Positions 1 to 10,570 of a stretch of 64,000 nt of DNA are shown piece after piece. The stretch is from positions 5,259,890 through 5,323,889 of the forward strand of contig CM070504.1 of the NCBI GenBank assembly GCA_036346375.1, given 5' to 3'. The notes under the pieces were generated by a model. It saw only the letters and a program-made list of their open reading frames with translations. It was not told the DNA's origin and searched no databases. This stretch comes from Guadua angustifolia. Taxonomy: Eukaryota > Streptophyta > Magnoliopsida > Poales > Poaceae. How positions within the stretch are numbered: position 1 is the stretch's first letter; each line of letters begins with the position of its first letter. Made by a program: the position numbers and the translations under genes.

Positions 1-2132
1 TCGACTCTACGAGCAAAGAAACAACGGCTTGTCCACACCGGGTGGTTGCGGATCTCAAACGCTTCAATGCCCGGTCCAATCTTCTTACTGGGCTCAGCAT
101 GGCCTTTCTTCAGCAAGTCCTCCAACACCATATGCTCATACTGCAAAAGGTGAGATGCACTTTAGCAAACCATGGGTCGGAGTGACAAATATTTCAGTCA
201 CCCACACATCTTCAGATTGAAAGACAAAGGCTTCATGGAATTGGATGTTCATCCTCAGCAGCCAACATAATCCCAAGTCAAAAACATCAATGTGGCAATA
301 CATACATGCAGGGTTAATGTCAGGTTTATGTTAGATTAGGCAGATTTTAGACAAATTAAATTGCAGCGCTGTTAAATTGTTTGATCAAAAAGTAATGCCC
401 AAATATGAGATCATTATGGGAAAATATGGATGAATTATCCAAGGTATGCATGCGTCTTTGCAACTTGTATCTAAGTCAGCTACTTGAATCTTTAGAACAA
501 CTAAACCATAAATTACAGTCTTACAGAATTCCATTTTAAGCTCTATACATACAAACATCGCAAATCCCCTGTTCTCATCGTAAATATAATGAAAGGATTC
601 ACAAATGCAGCAAGTGCAGTTAAAATCATAACTCAAATACAAATTATAATATACTCCTAACAAACATGAGCCAATTATAAGTTTCTAAATCAAATTTATC
701 AGGATTATGCCAATACCACAAAAGAAAATTGTGATTTATTTCATTTATCGAATCAATGCAAAGCTATAAGAGTAAATAGCAAAGCCCCTGGAGATTTCAT
801 CAAGTTCAGCAATGTCCAACAATAAAGGCTATTTTTTCCCCTCTCCAGTGTTTCATGGGCACTAAAAACTGGAAGGAATAAGTTAACGTTGCTTATCAGG
901 GGGCAACAACGCAACAGCTTACACATTTTGTTAACAACTCAATATTAACAACAAACTCTTCTTACCCAAACACCACAAACCACTTGGATGTCTCTAAGTA
1001 ATCAGATCAAAACTGCAAACCTTACAAAGCACTTCAAGCAGCCACATGAAGTAACAAACATATGAGGCTTACAGTCTCAAGTCTCAACAAGAGCTCCTTG
1101 CGACTGCCATCGCAATGCTAACCAGTAATGAATACCAATTATTTACATATACATGGAGCAGAACACCATGAAAAAATTTCAACATATGTACCCAAAAAAA
1201 ACCCCCACAAACTACCAAAGTTAATCAAACAGCACATGTCATGTGAAACTCCAATAAATCCAGCCAAAGCCAGAAGCCCTTATTAGACCACGTGTTTAAT
1301 CCAACAGTGGATTTGACAAATCGTACTAATCATAAGAAACTCAAAAGGAAAGTTAAGTAAAACATCAACTTTGCTTAATCCAAGCACACTAAATCACCGA
1401 AACTAATCTGATCAAATCAACATGTTGCAACTGCCCTAGCAAGACTAAAATTTCAGAAGATCAAATTGCATCCGAAGATACATAAATAAATCCTTAAAGA
1501 ATCAATCTTTTATAGCGGAATAGCATCCACACCGGTAGTAATAGATCAATTCAAAGAAGCTGGGAGGCGTAAGCATGCCATAAGATTAGTTCAACATACA
1601 ACCTTTTTGTTCAAACTTGGCTAATTACAAATTTAAAACCTTCACAAAATTTATCGAGTCAAACAAGTTAGATTACTTGGAGCAAATGGAGGGAAAAAAA
1701 GCCTTGCCTAATCCAGATCCAGAGACCACGAGCTCAACGAAGCTAATGAAATCAATCTACGACTACCGTGGCAAGGCTAAAACGTCATGAAGACCAAACT
1801 AGACCGCAAATGCGTAGCAAATCATCATCAAGGAAGCAACCTCCTTTTATAACCATAACAGCGGGAGACCGCAATAGATAACCAGATAACCAAACCCTAA
1901 CCCTCACCTTATTGATCTCAAGATGCGGCGCCCACGAGTGGAGCAGCGCGAAGAAGTAGTCGAACATCTCGACGGCCGAGGCGAACTCCTTCGGCCCCAG
2001 CTTCACCGGCTTCCCCTCGGCCTCCTTCGCCTCTCCCTCCACGTTCTGCTTCTTAGCCGCCGCTTCCTCCGCCGCCTCGCCGGCAGCACCGGCGGCGGGG
2101 TCGTCCCGCTCCCTCTTCAGACTAGGGTTCAC
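1..2132 (-). CDS. EMB514-like protein with DCL (DUF3223) domain, partial, start displaced
   Basis: Minus-strand gene cut by the left window edge. Exon 1 remainder is 1908-2132 (up to 2145 if the duplicated segment is counted) and exon 2 is 1-140, joined in phase 0 across an intron at 141-1907 with GT (GTGAGG) and AG (TTTTGCAG) borders. Exon 1 encodes an acidic, Ala/Glu/Lys-rich leader and ends FDYFFALLHSWAPHLEINK. Exon 2 continues YEHMVLEDLLKKGHAEP, KKIGPGIEAFEIR and HPVWTSRCFF, the signature of the DCL/DUF3223 fold. Arabidopsis EMB514 is a nuclear protein needed for embryo development, while tomato DCL acts in plastid rRNA maturation; the short acidic leader without a transit peptide favours the EMB514 type (inference). 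The native ATG lies at 3228-3230, separated by an insertion. In the present DNA the frame upstream of 2145 meets a TGA at 2163-2165 with no ATG, so the allele may be broken or rely on splicing. Confidence 0.8.
141..1907 (-). other. intron 1 of the EMB514-like gene
   Basis: A 1.77-kb AT-rich intron between the two EMB514-like exons. Open frames inside it are short and resemble no protein I recognise. I see no clear transposon or RNA gene in it. Confidence 0.7.
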
Positions 2133-2145
2133 CGCAGCCGCCTCG
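2126..2145. repeat. 20-bp direct repeat, copy A (target duplication)
   Basis: GGTTCACCGCAGCCGCCTCG occurs here and again, identically, at 3203-3222. The two copies bracket the gag-bearing insert 2146-3202. The sequence is coding DNA of the EMB514-like exon 1. Confidence 0.9.
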
Positions 2146-3202
2146 ACAACGCCACCAATGGGTCAAACATACCGTAGTGCCAATCTGGGACCTGGTGTTA
2201 ATGTGTATCAGCAATTAAGAGCAGGCATACCTAGTCACCAGTTACCCTCACCTAAGTATCAACATCCAATCTTGAACCAGAATACGGGAGTGGGAACAGT
2301 GTATCCTGGTGAAATGTCGGCACCTTTTAATCACTTTCCTGGAGTTCAATTAATGGATACTCAACAAAATACTTACTTGGGCAACAGTAACAGTCCTCAT
2401 CAATATGTGGAGGCTGTTATTAAGGGGCCAAAACTTGAACTGATGTTATTCAATGGAGAAAACCCAATTGGATGGATAGAGCAGTGTGAAATTTTTGAGA
2501 TGGTTTGGAACGGGTTAATCGTCATCTTGAGGAAGGGCTCATACAGTTTAAAGGGATTGGGATACGTCCGATTACTTTGAGAGATGTGTAGAGTTAGTTA
2601 AAAGGGATCATCCATATTTGCAAGAAAACTATTTATTGAGTTGCTTCATCGGAGGATTGAAGGAAGAGATAAAATATGATGTCAGCAGCCACCAGCCCAA
2701 GGGGTTACTAGAGGCTTATTGGTATGCTAAGTTAAGTGAGAAATCATCTATTGCCAAGAAGCAAAGTCAGGGAAGTAATAGTTACAAAACAAACAGCAGC
2801 AAGTCAATGTGAAGATGCAACAAAATAGAGAACAGAAGGAAGGACTCAAAACAGCAGGCACTGAGAAAAGAAACCGCACTTGTTGGCATTGTGGGGAGCC
2901 ATGGACACCAGGTCATAACCTTAATTGTAAAGTAAGAAAAGCGTTACATAATATCCTTTTGCAAGGTGAAGATGAAGCTGATGGTCCTGGTGATTCCGGG
3001 TATTTGACTGCTCCAGGTAGCCCATCGCGAGCTACAACAACTGAAACAGAAGAACAATTGATGCACTTATCCATTCATGCGATTCGAGGATCGCGGCGAC
3101 GACTTTCTCTTTGATCATTGGTGGGCCATAAAAAGTCGATGGCTCTCTTTGAGATGGAGGTTTACCTCCTAAAAGAGATTGTGATCACTATATTCATTTG
3201 AA
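2146..3202 (+). mobile_element. inserted Ty3/Gypsy gag fragment
   Basis: A 1,057-bp insert between the 20-bp repeats. It encodes broken Gag in at least three pieces: an N-terminal part (2158-2580) with the start of the capsid domain (KLELMLFNGENPIGWIEQ), a middle part (2618-2812, LLSCFIGGLKEEI), and a zinc knuckle (2809-3114, CWHCGEPWTPGHNLNC, a CX2CX4HX4C-type motif of plant chromoviruses). No LTR, primer binding site or pol is present in the insert. The ends lack TG/CA and poly(A), and the 20-bp duplication is longer than the usual 5 bp for integrase. This therefore looks like a captured internal fragment rather than a normal integration. Confidence 0.85.
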
Positions 3203-3230
3203 GGTTCACCGCAGCCGCCTCGGTTTCCAT
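3203..3230 (-). other. displaced native start of the EMB514-like gene plus repeat copy B
   Basis: Read on the minus strand, 3230-3228 is ATG in a good purine context, followed by codons M-E-T-E-A-A-A-V-N that continue exactly into the N-P-S-L-K-R-E of the exon at 2132. Positions 3203-3222 are the second copy of the 20-bp repeat. This is therefore the original start codon, now 1,077 bp from the rest of its exon. Confidence 0.8.
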
Positions 3231-3655
3231 CGCTGCGGCTGAACAAGTTTCGATGCGGTGCGGCTTAAGATCGCCGCTGCCTCAGGTTCAGCAATGGCCG
3301 GAGAAGCGATGATATCCTAGTCTATAGTAAAACACGGCAAGGCTAGCCGGAGCCGGAAGAAGCCACTTTTGGTGTGAATACGAATACTTGGGAGAGGTGG
3401 AGGCTGCAGCGCTTATTCGCAGTAGGGGTTAGTCAAATTCTGGGTCTTCGGTGGGCAAGAGCAATGCAGGATGACAGGGGTCAAGTAGATGCGAGCGGCA
3501 ACGTTCGCGAAGGAGGAATAGGAATGGCTTGCGGCGAGCCCAGTGGCCGACGAGAGAGAGCCCAGGCGGCCCAAGAGCAAAGCGGAAAGGAATCGGATTC
3601 CTAAGGCGTCCACCAAGGCAGGAAGCTAACCCACGCGTACATGAACATAGCCATA
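3231..3655. other. divergent promoter / 5' flank of the EMB514-like gene with scrambled filler DNA
   Basis: GC-rich sequence upstream of the native EMB514-like ATG. Positions about 3308-3340 read D-D-I-L-V-Y-S-K-T on the plus strand, matching the reverse-transcriptase catalytic box of Ty3/Gypsy elements, but the flanking sequence does not continue as RT. The rest is unrecognised. It may be the old promoter mixed with small retrotransposon pieces. Confidence 0.4.
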
Positions 3656-4190
3656 TTCGGGATGTTGAATCATTTGGAAGTGCCGGAAATGGCATGGACC
3701 CATATTTCTATGGATTTCATTGAGGGTTTACCCAAATCAGGTGGCAAAGATGTTATACTGGTAGTAGTGGATCGCTTTACCAAGTATGCACACTTCATGG
3801 CTTTGAAACATCCATACACAGTGCCCCAGGTAGTGCAGTTATTCATGGACAATGTGTTTAAACTACATGGCTTACCTCTTGCTATCGTGATAGATAGAGA
3901 CCGGGTTTTTACTAGCAGGTTGTTTAAGGAAATATTTGAAATCCTCAAAGTTTCATTGCGGTTCAGTACATCATATCACCCACAAACGGACGGACAAACC
4001 GAAAGAGTAAATCAGTGTTTGGAATCTTACTTGAGAAGTATGGTTTTCATGGAACCTAAGAAATGGTTGACATGGTTGACATGGGTGACATTGGTGGTGG
4101 TACCTAGGAACCCTTTCAAGCTAATGGCTATCATCCGCCTCAAGTGGCAATTCCTTGCAATAATGTGCGAGGAAGCTCGGGTCCTTTAGA
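3656..4190 (+). mobile_element. Ty3/Gypsy integrase core remnant
   Basis: Encodes F-G-M-L-N-H-L-E-V-P, then the integrase catalytic core: SMDFIEGLPKSGGKD, VVDRFTKYAHF, FKLHGLPLAIVIDRDRVF and YHPQTDGQTERVNQCLE. The DDE aspartates and glutamate are visible. Near 4090-4110 a frameshift moves the reading to the frame giving A-N-G-Y-H-P-P-Q-V-A-I-P. No LTR, RT or RNase H adjoins it, so it is a truncated fossil. It ends about 25 bp before the CutA start codon and therefore occupies what should be the CutA promoter or 5' UTR. Confidence 0.85.
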
Positions 4191-4213
4191 GGACATAGAG
4201 CTGCCCCCGGGAA

Positions 4214-7200
4214 ATGCCGCTCCTCCCCGCGCCGTTCCGATCTCTTTCGCCGTCCTCCTCCGCCACCGCTCCTCGCCGCGCCGCCGCCGGACCGCAGCGG
4301 GCGCTACTCTGCGGGCACCGCTCGCCTCTCGCCGGGGCGCTTCTTTTCCTCGGCATCGGCGCCGTCAGCGCCGCCGTCGCCTGCAGGACGGGGTGCACCA
4401 TCTCCCACCGCCTCCCCTTCCTCGGGTTACCCCTCTTCCATCTCATTCTTCTTAGCTTATGCTGCTGCTTATTGCTTGTTTGATGCGAGGAAGGCGCTAG
4501 CATTCGGGTGGCTTCCGCGAAATGTTGCGCTGCCGCGGTTTGGATTGGTTTGCACTTTGTGGAATCAGCAACTAGGTTTCGATTTGTGAGGAATCCGCCA
4601 AATTCATCCGCCCGCCATTATACGTTTGTTGAGGTCTTGGGCTGTTCCCAACGAACGCGCTCCGCTAAAATTGGAAGGTGTTATCCATGTAACAACATGG
4701 AGACGCGAGCTTTGTACAGTGTTAGGCTGCTCGCTTGTTTTTATAGAAAAACAGAGGCTGTTAGCTTGTTTCAATATCTTGTTCATGTAGTGAAATCTAG
4801 ATGCGAATTATGCAGGGCAAGAGGTCTCAGCTCTGCTCGGATGGAGTCCGCTTCCACCGTGGTGCCCTCCATTGTTGTGTATGTGACAGTTCCAAACAGG
4901 GAAGCAGGTAGTTTATGCTGTGGTCTTTCTCCTATTCTAATGTTGCTGCATTCCCCTCTTGGAACTTGCTAATCAATATGTTACCTTTATCAAAAGTCAG
5001 ATTTATGTCTCGATTGTTTTTCTATCTTGTGAGCGTCCAATTGTCCACTCAATTGATTTGTTTTTTTTCAACAAAAATGATTTTGTTTTTTTATAGTTTT
5101 GTTTCATGATATTATTATTGCATCTATTTCTGGGTTTTGCTTTGAAAGTATTAAAAGTGTATCTGCTGCAGGGCAGAAGTTGTCACAGAGCATCATTAGT
5201 GAGAAGCTTGCTGCGTGTGTCAACATAGTGCCTGGTTTGTCACCTCGGCTCCTCGCTTCCTTTTCATTTTCTGTGGATGACACATTATGGCAACACATCT
5301 AGTGAAAACCCTCTTACTGTACCCACATGTATAAGTTTTCAAAAAATCTCATAAAATTACCATACGTAGAGGAGATGAGCTTCTACAATCCTGCAAAATC
5401 TGAAAAACAAACTTAATCGCATTTAAAAGTAAATTTTAATATTACCATATGTTTGGTTTTCAGATTTTGCAGGATTGTAGAAGCTCACCTCCCCTACGTA
5501 TGGTAATTTTATGAGAATTTTTGAAAACTTGTACATGTGGGTTTTACGGAGTTTTCATGGTAAAGAGGTGTTTTCACTAAGCAACATATCCAGTGTAAAC
5601 CCCCTTATCGTGAAAATTCCATGAAACTCACGTGTACAAGTTTTGAAAATTTTTCAAAAAATTACCATACGTAGAAGAGGTAAGTTTTTACAATCCTGTA
5701 AAATTTGAAAGTCAAACTTAATTGTATTTGAAAGATATGAAAAAGACAAGCAGCGAGATGAATAGTGCTAAATAGTGAAAAATCACTATTTAGGCTGAAT
5801 TTGTCTTTTTCATATCTTTCAAATGAGAATAAGTTTGGACTTCAAATTTTGCAAAATTGTAGAATCTCACTTCCCTATGTATGATAATTTTTTTGAGATT
5901 TTTTCAAAACTTTTATATATGAGTTTCACGGAGTTTTCACGATAAGGAGGCTTTTCACTTGATATATGTGTGTGTGTATAGAGAGAGAGACATATACGTA
6001 CACATATACATATATATACATATAGTTCCACTTTACACTATTGGAACCTTTCAAAAAATCATGAAAAAATTACTGGAACCTTCTCGTAGTGTTATAAGAA
6101 TCCCTGCAGAATTTTGTGACTAAACTCAAAAGCATGTGGGAGAAACAAAAAAGACAAGTCATGCTGACATATCTATGTGCCAATATATATTGGAGATTTT
6201 TCTTTTTGGTAGAACTCACATAGTATTGAATTTTCCACCAAATTTTACACATCATCTTAGAATATCATAATAAGGTTACACTATTTTTTTCATGATTTTT
6301 GAAAGGTTCTAACTAGGTAAACAACTAAACCCTTAACGGGTACCCAGGTACCTAGTCGTATATAAAATTACTGGAACCTTCTCGTAGTGTTATAAGAATC
6401 CCTGCAGAATTTTGTGACTAAACTCAAAAGCATGTGGGAGAAACAAAAAAGACAAGTTGTGCTGACATATCTATGTGCCAATATATATCGGAGATTTTTC
6501 TTTTTGGTAGAACTCACATAGTATTGAATTTTCCACCAAATTTTACACATCATCTTAGAATATCATAATAAGGTTACACTATTTTTTTCATGATTTTTGA
6601 AAGGTTCTAACTAGGTAAACAACTAAACCCTTAACGGGTACCCAGGTACCTAGTCATATATAAAATTACTGGAACCTTCTCGTAGTGTTATAAGAATCCC
6701 TGCAGAATTTTGTGACTAAACTCAAAAGCATGTGGGAGAAACAAAAAGACAAGCCGTGCCGACATATCTATGTGCCAATATATATCGGAGATTTTTCTTT
6801 TTGGTAGAACACATAGTATTGAATTTTCCACCAAATTTTACACATCATCTTAGAATATCATAATAAGGTCACACTATTTTTTTTCATGATTTTTGAAAGG
6901 TTCTAACTAGGTAAACAACTAAACCCTTAACGGGTACCCAGGTACCTAGTCATATATATCATATATATATAATAACGTGTAATGCCTGTAGACAAAAATT
7001 GGCCGTTAATTGTTTGCATTTAACCTGTTCCATGCTGTTCATACCTTACTCTGCGATCTTACAACATTCTTGGGAATTGCTTGTCATTTGTTTACTTACT
7101 GTTTCATCACTTTAATGTACTATCTAGTGGTGAAATATACTGAAGTCCTTAATTCTTATTTTTATCAGGCATTGAATCTGTTTATTGGTGGGAGGGAAAG

Positions 7201-7636
7201 GTATGTGCTAATATTTGCTTCGAGACCAAATAAATTAGTAGTTCTACTTATCTGTTTATCTCAGCGGTTTGTTGAAAATTTGGATGAAGTATTTTCCCTG
7301 CTTAGCAAAGTTATATAGTGATCAATATATATGCCTTTTCAGGTGCAAACTGATGCTGAAGAGTTACTCATCATCAAGACTAGGGAATCTCTTCTAGATG
7401 CCTTGACTGAACATGTCAAAGCCAACCATGAATATGAGTAAGCTTCATTCAGTTTATTGATCTTGTTATGTTTATCTGTTGAACTATATACGGTTAAGCA
7501 TTAAGCAACATTAGTCTTGTTGTGGGATTTACTGGTCAGTTGTTCATGCAGTGTTCCTGAAGTTATTGCTTTGCCCATAAGTGGTGGTAACACGAAGTAC
7601 CTGGAATGGATCAAGAACAGCACTAAAGAAAACTGA
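4214..7636 (+). CDS. CUTA: CutA1 divalent-cation-binding protein
   Basis: Six exons join in frame: 4214-4425, 4816-4907, 5172-5234, 7169-7200, 7343-7437, 7552-7636 (579 nt, 192 codons plus stop). All introns have GT and AG borders; the first donor (GGGTTACC) is the least certain. The first about 70 residues are Ser/Ala/Arg-rich and include a hydrophobic stretch (ALLFLGIGAVSAAVAC), as expected for an organelle-targeting leader. The conserved CutA domain follows: PSIVVYVTVPNREAG, IISEKLAACVNIVPG, IESVYWWEGK, VQTDAEELLIIKTRESLLD, and VPEVIALPI near the C-terminus. Known CutA1 proteins are homotrimers that bind copper and other divalent metals; plant forms are plastid-associated. The locus is divergent from the EMB514-like gene, with gypsy debris between. 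Intron 3 is inflated by foldback and tandem repeats. No lesion is visible, so I take it as functional. Confidence 0.93.
5300..5580. mobile_element. foldback MITE 1 in CutA intron 3
   Basis: The two halves are inverted copies: TAGTGAAAACCC on the left returns as GTTTTCACTAA on the right, and about 130 bp of each arm pair (CATACGTAG and CTACGTATG, TTGCAGGATTGTAGAAGCT and its complement). It is flanked by GCAACACATC (5290-5299) and GCAACATATC (5581-5590), a 9/10-matching direct repeat. That is consistent with Mutator-type 9-10 bp target duplication. Confidence 0.75.
5591..5961. mobile_element. foldback MITE 2 in CutA intron 3
   Basis: A second member of the same family, directly after the first. 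Its outer arms (CAGTGTAAACCCCCTTATCG and CGATAAGGAGGCTTTTCACT) and inner arms (GAAAGATATGAAAAAGACAA and its inverse at about 5800-5822) pair almost end to end. The centre, 5768-5793, is an 11-bp perfect stem with an AAAA loop (CTAAATAGTGA / TCACTATTTAG). If transcribed with CutA it would form a hairpin of about 180 bp per arm. Confidence 0.75.
6071..6955. repeat. 298-bp tandem repeat, three copies, in CutA intron 3
   Basis: Copies start at 6071, 6369 and 6667 (TACTGGAACCTTCTCG). The first two periods are 298 bp and copies differ at only a few bases. Each unit ends with ACGGGTACCCAGGTACCTAG. A truncated inverted echo of the unit (6037-6070) suggests that the repeat began as a foldback element. 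Short minus-strand frames inside copies 1 and 2 are the same frame repeated and are not genes. A TG/TA-rich microsatellite precedes it (5962-6030). Confidence 0.9.
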
Positions 7637-8733
7637 TCTGTTTTACACCGTTGTATGCGGACTGCAGTTCAAATGGCCAACAATATGAATCGAATGGTCA
7701 ATTCCAGAGGTTGTGGAGAATGACGTTTTCACTGTGGGCTGTCACCTGTATATCTCGATGACATTGATGCATGGAATCTATGTCTTTACCATCTCCTAAT
7801 GATGGATAACGTGGTTTCTTGTGTGAAGTGTGATTGTGCGCATGCATAAATTGATTTATGGAACAATTGGCCATGTACACGAAACCTTATCATATTCATA
7901 CTCGTACGTTGTTACCCTTGATTGGTGTTTGGTAGGGAGTTTTCTGGCGATGTTTAACACTCGCAATGCAGCCGCCAGATGTAGAATTACTCTCTGGTCT
8001 CTCATGCGCTTTCATCATCAGGTCTTACGCCGATCATTTCTTGGAATGTGACAAGTGCATCATATGAAAATGAGACATAATAATAATAAAAAAGAACTAG
8101 CTCAAGTCTTTACTCTGTAGTTCCTTCAGAGCAGAGAATTTCACTCCATAAATCATCACTTTCATGATCACACAATAATAAATTTATAAAATTCTTATAA
8201 TGGTACTGTACCATTTGTGTTCATTGTGTGTGTTTTTTTTGAAAGATAACAAATGAATTTCAATACATTCATATATTTGATTGAGCAAACAAATAAAGTT
8301 TAAAATTTTAAAAACTTTTGGAAAATGGTTCTTAGGCAATGGTTAAGCTCTCCTAAAAATTTTGGATCATGATCACACTCGAACAAATTTATAAAATTCT
8401 GACAAGGATACTATCTTAGTTATGTTTATTCTATTTTTGATTTTTTAAAAATAACAAATGAAGTTCAATTATTTTGAAAATTTTCTTGCAACCAAACAAA
8501 ACAATTCTGGCATCGTGACTAATAAACTGCACACACCTGCTAATCTTCGGAACGTATACACGATTCCTCTATCCCACTCGACACAGCCATGAATTCCCTA
8601 TGCCTCCAAACTCCAAAGACACCAGGCCAAGGCACCTTGTTCTTTATGGCGATGCAGACAAAGCTCGCGCCACCTTTCACCCTATCCATCTTACCCTCGA
8701 GTACTACTAGGACAGATAACCTTTGGATCGTTA
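7637..8733. other. CutA 3' flank with AT-rich degenerate repeats
   Basis: Contains the CutA 3' UTR region, where I see no unequivocal poly(A) signal to choose. From about 8130 to 8480 it holds two degraded copies of a repeat around GGATCATGATCACA and AAATTTATAAAATTCT. The same family forms the tandem array at about 50.7-51.3 kb. No gene recognised. Confidence 0.45.
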
Positions 8734-9019
8734 CAGCCTTGTTTTGGTAGAAATTTCATCCGATTCACGATTCTCTGTTAGAAGTGATTCGAAGGAAGTG
8801 ATTCTCGCCGAAGTGATTCTAACTAATCCATAGGATAAACTCTATGGAGAACCCGACTCTTTGTTGGGAGTGAATCAGGGAAAGCACTTTTTTCAGCTCC
8901 CTGCTCCTAGTTCATTTCGGAGAATCACTTCACCTGAATCACCAGGGCGATTCTCAGAAATCGCTATTTCCGAACAGATTCACTCACAGGTTTCAGAGCA
9001 GAGCTCTGCCAAACAGGCC
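8734..9019. mobile_element. Tourist-like MITE, degraded
   Basis: Right end GCAGAGCTCTGCCAAACAGGCC and internal blocks (AATCCATAGGATAAACTCTA, CAACAAAGAGTC as its inverse, AGAATCACTTC) match the MITE at 47057-47354 in opposite orientation. The left end (GCCTTGTTTTGGTAGA) is degraded and the target duplication is not clean. Confidence 0.65.
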
Positions 9020-9383
9020 TAATTCACAGCTAATAATGCAGAGCTCAGATCCAATCCCAAAGCGTTTTGTGAATCGATCGACAAGAATTTTGTTGTCCCG
9101 TGCAATGGCTCACGGATTGTTCAGAAAATGGCTCTTGGCAACTTGCAATGTAAATCCAGTAGAACCAGAACCCATAGGTTTGATGCTGTGATTATGTGTG
9201 GAAGCAAATTGCTACATAAATAGAACGGTTTTATGAGTGCAATGAGAAAGGAGAAGACAGGTTAACTGGTGATGGGGTGGAGCCGTGGAGGGCCAAGGGG
9301 AGTATTCTGATAAGAACACTTCAATTCGATACGATCTTAGTTTGGCTTCATATGAGTTACATAGGTTATGGGCATGGTATTTA

Positions 9384-10570
9384 CTAGGTAGAAAAGCGCG
9401 CTACGCTGCGCCGGTTGAATTTCGATAGCATGCGCTCGGGAAAATAATTTTTTTTTATTTTCGTAAAACCACAAACCGGTCAAAAATAGTCCAGAGGAAA
9501 AAGGGAAAAAATTATCAGAGATGACAACCTTCTTTTGTCGAGCCTAATACTCTCGTGTTCACCGGTAAAAATACATGTTCGCAAAACCATCAACCGTGAA
9601 AAATAGCCTAGAGGAAAAAGGGCGAGAAATCTTGATGAATCATGTTTTTGTGACCAAAACATGTTTTCGGGTTTTTGGGTGACGAAAAACAATTTTCCGA
9701 CTTTTTTTGTTGCGTTTGTAAAAAAAAGTCGTTAAGATTTTGTCGGCGAATCCACTGACGCTATAAATCTTGAACGAATCTACATTTTTTAAAAAAGACC
9801 ATGATTATGACCCGCTGGCAAATCCATAAATTGCTATAAATCTTCGATGAATCTGTGTTTTTGGTGACGAAAACATTGTTTTCGTTTTTAAATCTTGAAA
9901 GCATTTTTCCGTTTTTTGTCGTGCTTGTTAAAAAAAAAGGGTCGTTAGGACCCTCCGTGAATCCGCGGATTAAAGCATTGTTTATTTTTTGGGTCTGAAA
10001 ATATTTTTTCGGGTTTTTGTTATGCGTTTGTTAAAAAAATGGGTCGTTAGAATCCAAGGCAAATCATGGTCGCTATAAATCTGCAGACGAATCTACATTT
10101 TTTAAAAATGCGCTTATGACCGTTGGCAAATCCATAAGTTGCTATAAACCTTCGATGAATCTGTTTTTTTTGTGACGAAAACACTAGGTCCTATTTTGGT
10201 GATTTAAAACATTTTTCCAGTGTTTTTCTCGTGGCGAAAACATTTTTTCGGGAAAAGCGGAGAAAGGACTCGAAACGTAAGAAGCGAGGACTGCTTGTGT
10301 ATTTTTTTGGACCCGTTTCGCTATCCCGAAAAATTAGAAAAGGGTTTGTTCGCGATTTGAATTTAACGAGGCTTTTCCGTAAAATAAATGCTACAGGACT
10401 ACCTAACGACGAAGAAAAAAGTATTTTCATCTCACAAAAATCACGAAGGACCCATCCGTAATTTCGAAGAAACGGAAGGACTTTTTCAAAAATGACACGG
10501 CGACACGTGGCCACCCTCTCCTTTGTGCAAAGCCAGGCGCTATAAGGCTTTTTATTGATTGATTGATTGA
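9384..10570 (-). mobile_element. Helitron-like element, non-autonomous
   Basis: On the minus strand the 3' end reads GGCGCAGCGTAGCGCGCT then TTTTCTAC-CTAG followed by T. That is a GC-rich short palindrome a few bases before CTAG with a host T, the Helitron 3' signature. The 5' end is probably near 10570 (TCAATCAATCAATAAAAAGC with host A), but the GATT run makes the exact base uncertain. The inside has no Rep/helicase and consists of diverged internal repeats (CGAATCTACATTTTTTAAAAA at about 9774 and 10092; AAATCCATAA and CTTCGATGAATCTG twice each). A relative lies at about 58.6-59.2 kb. Confidence 0.5.

Noticed and set aside
385..663. 92-codon minus-strand frame in the EMB514-like intron
   Set aside because: AT-rich intronic sequence, no homology recognised and no codon-like character.
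6070..6553. Two similar 61-codon minus-strand open frames
   Set aside because: They are the same frame in two copies of the 298-bp tandem repeat; no protein family resemblance.
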